NCBI RefSeq assembly: GCF_000420425.1 | Contig: NZ_ATUX01000011.1 | Coordinates: forward strand, 18,746 to 82,745 | Length of the DNA: 64,000 nt | Direction of reading: 5' to 3' | From: Schaalia vaccimaxillae DSM 15804 | Lineage (GTDB): Bacteria; Actinomycetota; Actinomycetes; Actinomycetales; Actinomycetaceae | Part shown: piece after piece, positions 18,079-27,470 of the stretch | Layout: every line of letters starts with the position of its first letter | Numbering within the stretch: position 1 is the first letter of the stretch | Program-made: the position numbers and the translations under genes | Notes under the pieces: generated by a model | The model's database searches: none | What the model saw: only the letters and a program-made list of their open reading frames with translations | Told to the model about the DNA's origin: nothing

Positions 18079-19092
18079 TCAAGCTTTGGCGTTGCGACGT
18101 GAACGGATCGTGTTGAACATGACTGCAAACAGGACCAAGCCTCCACGCACAACCTGTTGCCAGTAGGTATTCATTCCCAGCAACACCATGCCGTTGAGCA
18201 GGATTGCCACGAAAAGTACACCGAAGAGCGTGCCGACCACTGACCCCTTGCCACCTGACATTGCGGTGCCACCGATGACTGCGGCAGCGATGGCGTCGAA
18301 TTCAAGACCAACAGTGATGGTGGAGTTACCCGATGAAAGCTGAGCTGTTTGAAGCAGGCCGGTAATGGCTGCAGCAAATCCAGAAAAGCCCATGACAGCA
18401 ATTCGCACTCGCATGACGTTGATACCCGAAACCTCGGAGGCTTTTGCGTTACCGCCGATGGCGTACACCGAACGACCGAAGACGGTAGAGCGCGCGATGT
18501 AGGCAACGATCACGAAGGCGATGACGAAGTAGATCGCAGCAACGGGAATGGTGCCAAAGATCTTGCCTGAACCCCAGTAGAAGAATTCGCCGGAGTCCAG
18601 CGGGATGGGGAATGTGTTGGTGATGAGGTAAGCAGCACCGCGAAGCGACAGATACAGGGCGAGGGTCCCGATGAAAGTGGGCACATTGAATACGTGGCGG
18701 ATCCATCCGACGAAAGCTCCGAAAAAGATCGCAACGACGATGGCAACCAGGCATGCTGCCCACATGGGGATTCCCATGTTCGCCACCATATACCCAACGA
18801 TCGATGATGTGAGAGCAGCCTGAGAACCGACCGACACGTCGATCTCTCCTGACACGATCACGAGGGTCATTGTGAAAGCAACGATGCCGAAGAATGCAGC
18901 CTGCTGAAGAATGTTGAGCAGGTTGGAGGCTGTCAGGAAGTTATCGGCGAACACAGAAAGCAGAATGAACGCGATCGCGATGACCGCAAGTAGCCCGGTC
19001 TCCTCCCAGTGCAGGAAGCGCTTGAAGGCAGAGCCTTTAGATGCGTAGCGTTCGTCTGCTGGGGAAATAGGGTTGGTCTTTGTCTCAGTCAT
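18079..19092 (-). CDS. RbsC-type monosaccharide ABC permease
   Basis: Membrane subunit of 337 residues, about ten hydrophobic segments, of the ribose/galactose/xylose group. IVSGEIDVSVGSQAAL and VFGRSVYAIGGNAKASEVSGINV are family marks. I placed the start at ATG 19092, which overlaps the ATPase gene by eight bases; the longer reading to 19218 lies wholly inside the ATPase gene. It forms the channel with the ATPase at 19085 and the binding protein at 20691. Confidence 0.92.
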   Translation of the reverse strand: MTETKTNPISPADERYASKGSAFKRFLHWEETGLLAVIAIAFILLSVFADNFLTASNLLNILQQAAFFGIVAFTMTLVIVSGEIDVSVGSQAALTSSIVGYMVANMGIPMWAACLVAIVVAIFFGAFVGWIRHVFNVPTFIGTLALYLSLRGAAYLITNTFPIPLDSGEFFYWGSGKIFGTIPVAAIYFVIAFVIVAYIARSTVFGRSVYAIGGNAKASEVSGINVMRVRIAVMGFSGFAAAITGLLQTAQLSSGNSTITVGLEFDAIAAAVIGGTAMSGGKGSVVGTLFGVLFVAILLNGMVLLGMNTYWQQVVRGGLVLFAVMFNTIRSRRNAKA

Positions 19093-20608
19093 TTTGGTTG
19101 CTTTCTGTTCCCTGCATGGCGCGGGCGAGAAGCCTCTCGCTGGTCGCTTCGGTTCCGTTGATTTCTTCGCAGATGCGTCCATCTCGAATGACGAGGACGC
19201 GGTCGCATACTTGTGCAAGTTCTTCGAGTTCAGATGACACGAAGATGGAGGACACGCCTTGGGAGGCCAGCTCGCGAATCAGTGCGTAGATCTGGCGTTT
19301 GGCGTCAATATCAACTCCGCGAGTTGGCTCGTCCAGAAGCAGAATCTTCATCTGCCCAGCTAGGCAACGCCCAATAACGCCCTTTTGTTGGTTACCGCCC
19401 GACAGAGTTCCAATTGCCTGCTGTCCGCCTGCGGTGGCAATGCGAAGTTTGGCGATCATGTCGTTGATGACGCGCGCCTCGTCCTTTTTCTTAATGAAAG
19501 GACCGGGCAGGACCCGTTTGCGCGCCGAGAGCATGAGGTTTTCTCCCACCCCAAGTAAAGGAATAATTCCGGCCGCTTTGCGGTCCTCTGAGGTGTAGGC
19601 AACTCCCGCATCGAGCATGGTGCGCGGATTACGTTTCGTCATGGCTTTGCCGTTGACGATAACTTTTCCGATTGAGTCTTTGCGCAGGCCAAATACAGAT
19701 TGAAGTAGTTCGGTTCGTCCCGAGCCCAGGAGGCCTGCGAGACCTAGAACTTCTCCCTTGTGAAGCTGGATGGAAATATCTTCCAGAATGTCGGGGATGC
19801 TGAGGTTTTCAATTGCTAAGACTTCGGGTCCATCAATGTTGCCTCTATTGGCAAAAATTCCAGCACTTGGGGTAGCTGTTGATGATCCTGAAATGAGGGC
19901 TGCAACCTCGTCTGTAGTGACTTCGTCAACCCGGTGAGTTGCTACCTCTTTGCCGTCGCGCAGAACTGTCAAGGTATCCGCAACGATAGGTATTTCTCGC
20001 ATGCGGTGGGAAACGTAAATGATCGCAACCCCCTCAGCCGCCAAGGATTTCACGAGGGTGAGTAGACGGTCCACCTCAGTTGTATTCAACGCGGATGTAG
20101 GTTCGTCAAGAATGAGAACCTGGGGTTGATCCAGTAGCGCCTTCGAGATCTCGACAAGCTGTTGTTGTGCAGTCGAAAGTCTTGACACCGGTGTTGACAG
20201 AGGTAGGTCAAGCTTCATGCGAGAGGTTGCTTGTCCTGCAAGACTGTACATTTCCTTACGATCGATGCGGCCTTGCTTCTTAGGCCATCTGCCCAATGTG
20301 ATGTTTTCAGCGATTGACAGCTCAGGAACGAGCGAAAACTCTTGGTGTACGACCGCGACTCCACCCTTCTGGGCTTCGTGGGTGTTTGCCCATGACACCT
20401 CTTTGCCGTCCAGAAGCATTTTGCCGTTATCGTCGGGACGTTCAATACCCGCAATGAGTTTGACGAGGGTGGATTTGCCCGCGCCGTTCTTACCTAGGAG
20501 TGCGCGGATCTCGCCTCGTCGAACTGTCATTGAGACCTGCTGGAGGGCTCGGACTTGTGGGTAGGTCTTTGAAAGGGAGATGCACTCCAGAATGGGGGGC
20601 TCAGTCAT
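19085..20608 (-). CDS. RbsA-type double-domain sugar ABC ATPase
   Basis: Cytoplasmic ATPase of 507 residues with two fused nucleotide-binding domains. The first has Walker A GKNGAGKST, signature LSTAQQQLVEISKAL and Walker B LILDEPTSAL. The second has the degenerate loop [27 protein letters not shown] and LLLDEPTRGVD, as in RbsA and MglA. It energises the adjacent RbsC-type permease. A hairpin at 20647 separates it from the binding-protein gene. Confidence 0.94.
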   Translation of the reverse strand: MTEPPILECISLSKTYPQVRALQQVSMTVRRGEIRALLGKNGAGKSTLVKLIAGIERPDDNGKMLLDGKEVSWANTHEAQKGGVAVVHQEFSLVPELSIAENITLGRWPKKQGRIDRKEMYSLAGQATSRMKLDLPLSTPVSRLSTAQQQLVEISKALLDQPQVLILDEPTSALNTTEVDRLLTLVKSLAAEGVAIIYVSHRMREIPIVADTLTVLRDGKEVATHRVDEVTTDEVAALISGSSTATPSAGIFANRGNIDGPEVLAIENLSIPDILEDISIQLHKGEVLGLAGLLGSGRTELLQSVFGLRKDSIGKVIVNGKAMTKRNPRTMLDAGVAYTSEDRKAAGIIPLLGVGENLMLSARKRVLPGPFIKKKDEARVINDMIAKLRIATAGGQQAIGTLSGGNQQKGVIGRCLAGQMKILLLDEPTRGVDIDAKRQIYALIRELASQGVSSIFVSSELEELAQVCDRVLVIRDGRICEEINGTEATSERLLARAMQGTESNQND

Positions 20609-20646
20609 AGAGGGTCACCTGTTTTCTGCTTTGACTTTTGAGCATC

Positions 20647-20682
20647 GGTGGCCCGGTGCTTGCTTAGGGAGCCCGGGCCACC
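20647..20682 (-). terminator. Hairpin between binding-protein and ATPase genes
   Basis: Ten-base arms GGTGGCCCGG/CCGGGCCACC in the 82-base gap after the binding-protein stop on the minus strand. Such hairpins often give more binding protein than membrane subunits by partial termination or by protecting the upstream mRNA. Confidence 0.6.
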
Positions 20683-20690
20683 TCACGATG

Positions 20691-21704
20691 TCACTTCTTC
20701 GACGCCAGGTACTGGTCGATGGTTGTTAGATCTTTGGAGTCGTAGGTGATACCTGGAATGAGAATCTCGAAGGGATCGTTTTGCATGCCCGCGATGGCGT
20801 TCTTAGCTAGCTCATAGGCCTTGGCGGCGGTACCTTGGGGGTCCTGACCGGTAGCGGCTTTGAGTGCACCGTTCTTGACGAAACCTGCCAATTGTTCGGT
20901 CATATCTGTACCGAATACCGCGATTTCACGACCGGACTGGCCGACCGCTGTTACGAGGCCGACGGTTCCGCCCTCGTTTGATGCCCAGACGAGGTTGATA
21001 TCGGCATTCGAGGACAGCATGTTGGTGCCAGTGGTAGTGGCCTTGTCAGCTAGGTATCCCTCTTGGTCGGCAACAAACTCAACATCGAGGCCTTCTGCTT
21101 CGATCGTTTCGATAAATCCAGCTTTACGCAGTTTGCAGGTCTCGGCTGCTGTGTCGCAGTTGAGGATGCCGATCTTAGCTTTGCCGCCCATTTCATCTTT
21201 GATGTATTGGGCTGCGAGTTCGCCCGTCTGGACGCCCAAGGCCGTATTGTCGGACTGGACAACACCGTCGACAAGGTCAGGAGAGGTGGCGGCGTCGGTG
21301 CAGTTGCCGTAGCACACCAATGCAATGCCTGCGTCTTTCACTTGTCGCATTGTGGCGATGGAGGAATCGGCTGCGACCGGCTGGATGAGGATGGCGTCAA
21401 CGTCGGACTGGATAAGGTTTTGGACAACCTGTGCCTCAGTGCCAGGATCGTTGTTGGAATTTACGGCAACGACTTTGCCACCGTCAGTCTTAACGGCTTC
21501 GGTTAAGCCCAGTTCGATGTTGTGGAAGTATTCATCACCGTGGATCATGACTAGGCCGACGGTGTAGCCATCACTGGTACCTGCATCGCCTGAGGCGGTG
21601 GTTGCCCCTGATGAAGTTGTTTCCGTGTTGTTTGAGCATCCTGCGAGGGCGAGTGTGCCGATAGCAATGAAAGCGGCAGCGGTACGCGTCAGGTTGGTGT
21701 TCAC
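20691..21704 (-). CDS. RbsB-like sugar-binding lipoprotein
   Basis: Extracellular periplasmic-binding-protein-like receptor of 337 residues. The start is GTG 21704, with AAAGGAG six bases upstream; an upstream in-frame reading to 21776 runs into the operator region. The signal peptide ends in LALAGC (Cys about 23), and a Thr/Ser-rich linker precedes the mature domain, which begins GYTVGLVMIHGDEYFHNIE. AILIQPVAADSS and VWASNEGGTVG match the ribose/galactose-binding group. It is the first transport gene of the operon and lies downstream of two LacI-type palindromes. Confidence 0.92.
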   Translation of the reverse strand: MNTNLTRTAAAFIAIGTLALAGCSNNTETTSSGATTASGDAGTSDGYTVGLVMIHGDEYFHNIELGLTEAVKTDGGKVVAVNSNNDPGTEAQVVQNLIQSDVDAILIQPVAADSSIATMRQVKDAGIALVCYGNCTDAATSPDLVDGVVQSDNTALGVQTGELAAQYIKDEMGGKAKIGILNCDTAAETCKLRKAGFIETIEAEGLDVEFVADQEGYLADKATTTGTNMLSSNADINLVWASNEGGTVGLVTAVGQSGREIAVFGTDMTEQLAGFVKNGALKAATGQDPQGTAAKAYELAKNAIAGMQNDPFEILIPGITYDSKDLTTIDQYLASKK

Positions 21705-21770
21705 GGGTGTCTCCTTTGACATGTTTGGAACCAACGTTCGCTGCATGACAGTAGTTGGTTTAACCATAAA

Positions 21771-21784
21771 AGACAACGATGTCT
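21771..21784. promoter_or_regulatory. Candidate LacI operator A
   Basis: AGACAACGATGTCT has 5-base arms AGACA/TGTCT around a central CG, 67 bases upstream of the binding-protein start. A sister site is 57 bases away. Confidence 0.6.
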
Positions 21785-21827
21785 CATTTAGGTTGTCAAA
21801 CTGTTATCAAAAATTATTCTGATTTAA

Positions 21828-21841
21828 AGACAGCGTTGTCT
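21828..21841. promoter_or_regulatory. Candidate LacI operator B
   Basis: AGACAGCGTTGTCT has the same arms and CG centre as operator A. It lies in the gap between the LacI gene at 21921 and the transport operon, so that gene product is the likely binder. The intervening sequence is AT-rich, as in a promoter. Confidence 0.6.
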
Positions 21842-21920
21842 AGGAACTTATATTAAAATCCACTTCTACGGGCTGTAACCCGACTCAGATATGGAACTGA
21901 AACTGTTGGGTCTAAAACCT

Positions 21921-22931
21921 TCAACTGCCGAGGTTCCAGTTACCTCCACGAACAAGGACCTGTGTCGGGATCACGATTGACTGGACAGCTTCACTAGATC
22001 CATCGAGACGAGCAAAGATGCGCTCAGCCGCAGCCTTGCCGATTGCGTGAGGATCTTGAGCGATACATGTGATCGGAAAAGGGAGAATTTCAGAGTATTC
22101 AGCATCATCAAAGGCCACCAACTCAACACGACGATTCATGAAACACATTGCAGTCAAACATCCCAGCGACAAGCGGTTGTTTGTGCAGAGAAGGGCTGTT
22201 GGCGGCTCGGCCAGCGAAAGTAGGCGTCGGGCTCCGCCCTCGGCCCCCTGGGGTTCATTGACATCAGAAACAAACAGCTCGGATGCCGGTTCGATACCGG
22301 CATCGCGCAGACCGTCGACGATGCCGCGCAGCCTTTCGTGATGGGTGTACAACGACTTCGAACCCACAAGGATGCCGATACGACGATGTCCGTGTGACAA
22401 GACAATGGATGCCATACGTCGTCCCAGGGAGTAGTTATCAACCAGGACACAGTCAGCTTCAATCCCAGTGCCAGGTCTGTCGACGAACACGACTCCCAAA
22501 CCGCGACGAATCTCCGGTTCTAAATAAGACTGATCTTGTCCTGTTGGCACAATGACAAGCCCGGCGACTTGGCGGCGACATAGGTCTAAAGCAATATTGC
22601 GTTCATTGAGCGGGCTTTCGTTTGAACCCGTAGTGATTAACTGGTACCCGCGAATGCGGGCGACCTCATCAATCGCGGCTGCGACTGTTCCGTAGAACGG
22701 GTTGGCTAGATCCGTCGAGATGAAACCGATGAGTTTAGAAGATGAATGTGCTCGAAGGTCGGCAGCAATGAGGTTGCGCTGGTAGCCCAGATCGTCAATC
22801 GCCTGTTGTACTCGTCGGACAAGTTCAGGGTCGACTGACTCGACACCGTTGACGACGCGCGACACAGTTTTCAAACTCACCTTCGCGCTTTGTGCGACAT
22901 CAACCATCGTTGGTCGTTTGGAAGATTTCAT
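21921..22931 (-). CDS. LacI-family regulator of the Rbs-type/AGE operon
   Basis: Repressor of 336 residues. The N-terminal helix-turn-helix reads PTMVDVAQSAKVSLKTVSRVVNG and is followed by the hinge LRAHSSSKLIGFI and the sugar-sensing domain with FVDRPGTG and VLSHGHRRIGILVG. It is on the same strand as, and directly upstream of, the sugar-binding lipoprotein. The 216-base gap between them contains two AGACA-N4-TGTCT palindromes. It is likely to repress the seven downstream-operon functions (transport, isomerase, kinase, dehydrogenase). Confidence 0.92.
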   Translation of the reverse strand: MKSSKRPTMVDVAQSAKVSLKTVSRVVNGVESVDPELVRRVQQAIDDLGYQRNLIAADLRAHSSSKLIGFISTDLANPFYGTVAAAIDEVARIRGYQLITTGSNESPLNERNIALDLCRRQVAGLVIVPTGQDQSYLEPEIRRGLGVVFVDRPGTGIEADCVLVDNYSLGRRMASIVLSHGHRRIGILVGSKSLYTHHERLRGIVDGLRDAGIEPASELFVSDVNEPQGAEGGARRLLSLAEPPTALLCTNNRLSLGCLTAMCFMNRRVELVAFDDAEYSEILPFPITCIAQDPHAIGKAAAERIFARLDGSSEAVQSIVIPTQVLVRGGNWNLGS

Positions 22932-22967
22932 GCTACTCCCCCGATCTGGAGATGAAAACTGTGTGGA

Positions 22968-24218
22968 TCATGAATAAAGATCCCCTTGCCTATCGAGCCA
23001 TGTTGCTGGATCTGAAATTATCGAGTGGAGCATTTCAAATGCTCCGCCTGTACATGCAGGAGAACTGATATTTGGACCCCGGACTAATTCGATCCCTCGG
23101 TTAGCGAAACCAATAACCCGCTTGGACAAATCCTTTTCGATGTGAGGTAGAAGCCAGGGCAGAATTGCACCTAGCGATGTGCCGAAGACAACTCGCGAGA
23201 TGTCGAGGATATTGACGACGTCGGAAATCGCCAGCGCGAGAGCCCACCCTGCGCGCTCTGCCACGGCTAGCGCTTTTTCGTCTTTTTGCGCAAGTAATGC
23301 GACCAGGTCGCTCGATGTTGAGGTTGGAGTTAGACCGGAGGCCGCAAGCACAGCCGACTGTCCGGCAAAAGCTTCTAGACAGCCCTGAGATCCGCACGAG
23401 CATTTAGGTCCAGTGGGATCTACTGTTACATGGCCGATCTCGCCAGCCCACCCGTGGTCTCCTCGCGTTGGCCGACCATTGACGACGAGGGCGCCGCCGA
23501 TGCCAATATCGCCAGCGATATAAAGGAAAGAGTCGTTCTCTTGAGCTTTTCCGGGGCGGCTGTACACACCAGTTAAACTCTGCATATCCGCGTCATTACG
23601 GGTTGAAATCGGAATCTCTAAGGCTGCCCAGCGTTGACCGAGGGCGTCAATGGGGCTGAAAGAACTCCAACCCAAATTGGGTGCGATGAGAAGTTCTCCG
23701 TCTGCTGCGTTGACCAGTCCAGGTATCGACAGTGTTGCACCTACAAATTTCACGCCTGTGGCAATCAGACTTGACACCATTGCCGCCGCCGAATCGCCAA
23801 GTAACCGAAGCGCCTGCACAGAATTGGCAACGGAGTCCAGGCCATCCAGTCGAAATTCACCCAGAGTTGTTCCGGCGAGGTCGATTGCACGCCCGGCAAC
23901 GAAATCGACGTTTATTTCGAGGCCGATGCCTGCGATTGTTCGTTCTGCTGGGGCGAGGGGAGTGCCAGGGCGTCCTCGAGTGGCGGTGTCCTCGGGTTCT
24001 TTTTCACAAACAATGCCTCCCATGATCAGTTCTTGGACGAGCCGTGACACTGTTGCTCTGCCCAGTCCAGTCTGGGCGGCTAGACCCGCTCGGCTTGGAG
24101 GAGAATCGGACGAGAAGATGATCTCTGCGAGCAACGCCAGGTTCTGCTGTCGGACGTCGGCTTGGCTGGCAGCCTTGCGCCTACCGGACCTGTGCCGAGG
24201 GGAACTGTCTGAGGGCAT
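22968..24218 (-). CDS. ROK-family transcriptional regulator (XylR/NagC type)
   Basis: Regulator of 416 residues. A winged helix at about 25-75 contains PPSRAGLAAQTGLGRATVSRLVQELI. The ROK sugar-kinase-like domain follows, with GIGLEINVDFV and the zinc motif CSCGSQGC at 273-280. Length and layout match XylR/NagC repressors. The gene is divergent from the ChvE/GguAB-type importer with a 486-base gap, and 36 bases upstream of the LacI gene start on the same strand. An ACTAA/TTAGT palindrome in the gap and a related site before the GH3 gene suggest it may control both. Confidence 0.9.
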   Translation of the reverse strand: MPSDSSPRHRSGRRKAASQADVRQQNLALLAEIIFSSDSPPSRAGLAAQTGLGRATVSRLVQELIMGGIVCEKEPEDTATRGRPGTPLAPAERTIAGIGLEINVDFVAGRAIDLAGTTLGEFRLDGLDSVANSVQALRLLGDSAAAMVSSLIATGVKFVGATLSIPGLVNAADGELLIAPNLGWSSFSPIDALGQRWAALEIPISTRNDADMQSLTGVYSRPGKAQENDSFLYIAGDIGIGGALVVNGRPTRGDHGWAGEIGHVTVDPTGPKCSCGSQGCLEAFAGQSAVLAASGLTPTSTSSDLVALLAQKDEKALAVAERAGWALALAISDVVNILDISRVVFGTSLGAILPWLLPHIEKDLSKRVIGFANRGIELVRGPNISSPACTGGAFEMLHSIISDPATWLDRQGDLYS

Positions 24219-24704
24219 GGCCCGAGCCTATCCCAAGGCAAGGTTATAGCTCTGAGTCTTTTCCTTCTTCCTTCGGCCAGATTAAGTTGCTCATTGGTAA
24301 CGATTACGGCACCAGCAATGGGTGTCGATCTCAATGTCAACACCGTGCGTTTACCCATGTTTCGATGAGGCTCGAAGCTTTGGGAAAACCGGTTTTACAT
24401 GGTCAAACTAACGTTAGTAGGCATAGCTTTGATCAGCCGATCTGGGATCGATGAATTCGTCGCAAAAGAAAGTCGCAAAGGTATGGGCGTGTGTATTTTT
24501 AAACCTCATAGACAAGTTTGGCTCCCATTTTGTTCATTGATGTGATTTAATCAAGTGTCCGGCAGTGCCGGAGACCACATATCTGAATCCGTTTCAGAAC
24601 GAACGCGATGCGCTCAGCCGCGGCTGAGCGCAAAGCAGTCCGCAATATGTCGACAGGAACACTGCAGTTCCAAACGGCAATGGCAACGAAGCCAGGAGAA
24701 AAAT
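24219..24704. promoter_or_regulatory. Divergent control region, ROK gene / monosaccharide importer
   Basis: Gap of 486 bases with no convincing gene. It contains two neighbouring perfect 12-base palindromes, AAAACCGGTTTT (24385-24396, LacI-like) and ACTAACGTTAGT (24407-24418, ROK-box-like), with centres 22 bases apart, about two helical turns. A perfect 22-base GC-rich palindrome (24610-24631, half GCGCTCAGCCG) lies 74 bases before the binding-protein start, probably in the transcribed leader. Confidence 0.55.
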
Positions 24705-25832
24705 ATGAAGACCACGAAATTCATCGTCGGCGCGTCCGCCTTTGCGCTGGCCGCTGCAGGCCTGACAGCCTGCTCATCGGAGCGCACGGTCGACACCGGT
24801 TCAGCTGAATCTGGATCCACCGCCTCCACTTCGGACACCCTCGTCGGCATCGCAATGCCGACCAAGTCCCTCGAGCGCTGGAATCGCGACGGCTCCCACC
24901 TCGAAAGCCTCCTCAAGGACGCCGGATACCAGACCTCCCTCCAGTACGCGGACAACAAGGTCGATCAGCAGATCACCCAGATCGAAAACATGATCACCCA
25001 GGGCGCGGACGTCCTCGTTGTCGCCTCGATTGACGGTACCGCACTTGATCCGGTCCTGAGCAAGGCTGCTGCGCAGAAGATTCCGGTCATCGCATACGAC
25101 CGTCTTCTCAACGAAACCGACGCAGTCGACTACTACGTCACCTTCGACAACTACAAGGTTGGCCAGATCCAGGGTGAGTTCATCAAGGAAAAGATTGGTG
25201 ACCTCAAAGCTCCTATCTACCTCGAACCCTTTGCTGGATCTCCCGACGACAACAACGCCCGATACTTCTTCTCCGGTGCGTGGGACGTTCTGCAGCCCCT
25301 CGTTCAAGACGGCACCCTCGAGGTTCGCTCGGGAAAGGCTCCCAAGAGCAATGAAGAGTGGCAGTCCATCGGCATCCTCGGCTGGGACTCCGCCGACGCA
25401 CAGTCCGAAATGGAAAACCGTCTGAACTCCTTCTACACCGACGGTGAAAAGGTCGACATCATCCTCTCCCCGAACGACTCCCTCGCGCTGGGTATCGCCC
25501 AGGCTCTCGAGGGCGCCGGTTACACACCTGGCGATGCCTACCCAGTCCTGACCGGCCAGGACTGCGACGCAGCCAACGTCAAGAATCTCCTTGCAGGCAA
25601 GCAGTCAATGTGTGTCTTTAAGAATACGGAAAAGCTTGGTGATCAGGTTGCCAAGATGGTTGACCAGGTCGTTAAGGGTGAGGAACCCGAGATCAATGAC
25701 ACCGAGACCTATGACAACGGTCGTAAGGTTGTCCCGACCTACTTGCTGACCCCTGAGACGGTCACCGCTGATACCTACCAGAAGGTTCTCATCGATTCCG
25801 GCTACTACACCGCAGCCGACCTCGGTCTCTGA
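24705..25832 (+). CDS. ChvE/XylF-like multiple-monosaccharide-binding lipoprotein
   Basis: Extracellular sugar receptor of 375 residues. I started at ATG 24705, with CAGGAG upstream, because it gives a clean signal peptide and lipobox, GLTAC (Cys about 23). VGIAMPTKSLERWNRDG, VASIDGTALDPVL and PVIAYDRL are typical of the ChvE/XylF group, which binds xylose, arabinose, glucose or galactose. A strong hairpin after the stop precedes the ATPase gene. With the next two genes it forms a complete importer. Confidence 0.92.
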   Translation: MKTTKFIVGASAFALAAAGLTACSSERTVDTGSAESGSTASTSDTLVGIAMPTKSLERWNRDGSHLESLLKDAGYQTSLQYADNKVDQQITQIENMITQGADVLVVASIDGTALDPVLSKAAAQKIPVIAYDRLLNETDAVDYYVTFDNYKVGQIQGEFIKEKIGDLKAPIYLEPFAGSPDDNNARYFFSGAWDVLQPLVQDGTLEVRSGKAPKSNEEWQSIGILGWDSADAQSEMENRLNSFYTDGEKVDIILSPNDSLALGIAQALEGAGYTPGDAYPVLTGQDCDAANVKNLLAGKQSMCVFKNTEKLGDQVAKMVDQVVKGEEPEINDTETYDNGRKVVPTYLLTPETVTADTYQKVLIDSGYYTAADLGL

Positions 25833-25850
25833 CATCTTCCAGTGACCACA

Positions 25851-25884
25851 GGGTTGGGGCGCCCAGTTATGGGCGCCCCAACCC
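25851..25884 (+). terminator. Strong hairpin between binding-protein and ATPase genes
   Basis: Perfect 14-base arms GGGTTGGGGCGCCC/GGGCGCCCCAACCC around a 6-base loop, with no T tract. It fills the 82-base gap inside the operon, so it is likely to set a high ratio of binding protein to membrane subunits rather than to stop all transcription. Confidence 0.8.
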
Positions 25885-25914
25885 GAAGGCCGATCATTCG
25901 AGAAGGGGTGCTAG

Positions 25915-27456
25915 ATGGCACAGCAAGCGCAACCCCGGGTCATCCTTGAGATGGACTCGATTACGAAGACATTCCCAGGCGTCAAAGCCCTCTCAGACGT
26001 CACCTTCGACATCCGAGAGAACGAAATTCACGCAATCTGCGGTGAAAACGGTGCAGGCAAATCGACTCTGATGAAAGTCCTCTCGGGCGTTCACCCGCAC
26101 GGCTCATATACCGGCAGAATCGTCCTCGACGGCAAAGAAGCCACCTACAAGAACGTCAAGGAGTCTGAAAAAGACGGCATCGTCGTCATCCAGCAGGAGC
26201 TCGCGCTGAGCCCCTACCTGTCAATCGCAGAAAACATCTTCCTCGGGAACGAACGTAAGAAGCACGGTGTCATTGACTGGCACGAGACGAATGCACAGGC
26301 CAAAGCCCTCATGGACAAGGTTGGCCTGGATGAAAATCCAAACACAATTGTCTCCAACATTGGTGTTGGCAAGCAGCAGCTCGTTGAAATTGCCAAAGCA
26401 CTAGGAAAGGACGTGCGCGTCCTCATCCTGGATGAACCCACTGCGGCACTTAACGACGATGACTCCCAGCAACTCCTTGACCTTATTGTGGGGCTGAAAG
26501 AATCAGGAATTTCCTGCGTCATTATCAGCCACAAACTCTCTGAGATTCGTCAGATTGCCGACCGCGTCACCGTCATTCGTGATGGTCAAACTATTGTCAC
26601 TCATGAGATGCACGGCGACCTTGAGATCACCGAAAATCTGCTGATCAAAGACATGGTCGGACGCTCGATGGACAATCGCTTCCCCGAGCATGAGTCCCAC
26701 ATCGGAGAAGAAGTCATGCGCGTCGAAAACTGGGCTGTCACCAGTCCCGTTACCGGCAGGCGAGCCTTGCATGATGTCAGCTTCAATGTTCGTTCGGGGG
26801 AAATCGTTGGTATCGCGGGTCTAATGGGTGCTGGACGGACCGAACTTGCCATGAGCCTCTTCGGAAAGTCTTGGGGCACCTACGAACATGGAGACCTCTA
26901 TCTCAAGGGAAAAAAGGTCGAACTCAACTCGGTTCGCGCGGCGATTGACGCTGGCCTCGCCTACGCATCCGAAGACCGCAAACGCTACGGACTCAATCTC
27001 ATCGGCCCAATCAAGCACAACATGACGGCTGCGTCGATGAAACGCATCACCAAGGGTGGTGTTATCTCGGAGATCACCGAGTACGAACTCGCCGAGGATC
27101 AGCGCAAGAAAATGCGCACCAAAGCCAAGTCCGTAGACATCCCGGTTGGAACCCTATCGGGTGGTAACCAGCAGAAGGTTGTTCTGGCAAAGTGGTTGCT
27201 CACTGAACCTGATGTTTTGATCCTTGATGAACCGACGCGAGGCATTGACGTTGGTGCCAAATATGAGATCTATCAGCTCATTAACGAGCTAGCTGACCAA
27301 GGCAAAGCCGTCGTCGTCATCTCTTCGGAGCTCGTGGAGCTTCTTGGTCTATGTGACCGCATTTACACACTCAGCTTCGGACACATCACAGGCGAGGTTC
27401 CCAGAGCGGAAGCCACGCAGGAAGTGCTGATGTCCTACATGATGCAAGAGAACTGA
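25915..27456 (+). CDS. GguA/XylG-type monosaccharide ABC ATPase
   Basis: Double-domain ATPase of 513 residues. Domain 1 has Walker [10 protein letters not shown], signature [16 protein letters not shown] and Walker [11 protein letters not shown]. Domain 2 has [31 protein letters not shown] and [11 protein letters not shown]. Sequence style and gene order match the multiple-monosaccharide (ChvE-GguAB) systems. The ATG follows GAGAAGG. The permease starts 14 bases after the stop. Confidence 0.94.
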   Translation: MAQQAQPRVILEMDSITKTFPGVKALSDVTFDIRENEIHAICGENGAGKSTLMKVLSGVHPHGSYTGRIVLDGKEATYKNVKESEKDGIVVIQQELALSPYLSIAENIFLGNERKKHGVIDWHETNAQAKALMDKVGLDENPNTIVSNIGVGKQQLVEIAKALGKDVRVLILDEPTAALNDDDSQQLLDLIVGLKESGISCVIISHKLSEIRQIADRVTVIRDGQTIVTHEMHGDLEITENLLIKDMVGRSMDNRFPEHESHIGEEVMRVENWAVTSPVTGRRALHDVSFNVRSGEIVGIAGLMGAGRTELAMSLFGKSWGTYEHGDLYLKGKKVELNSVRAAIDAGLAYASEDRKRYGLNLIGPIKHNMTAASMKRITKGGVISEITEYELAEDQRKKMRTKAKSVDIPVGTLSGGNQQKVVLAKWLLTEPDVLILDEPTRGIDVGAKYEIYQLINELADQGKAVVVISSELVELLGLCDRIYTLSFGHITGEVPRAEATQEVLMSYMMQEN

Positions 27457-27470
27457 AGGAGAGACCTGCA

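Noticed and set aside
22154..22555. Short overlapping reading frames inside the LacI gene
   Set aside because: They are shadows of the regulator gene and lack ribosome sites or family features.
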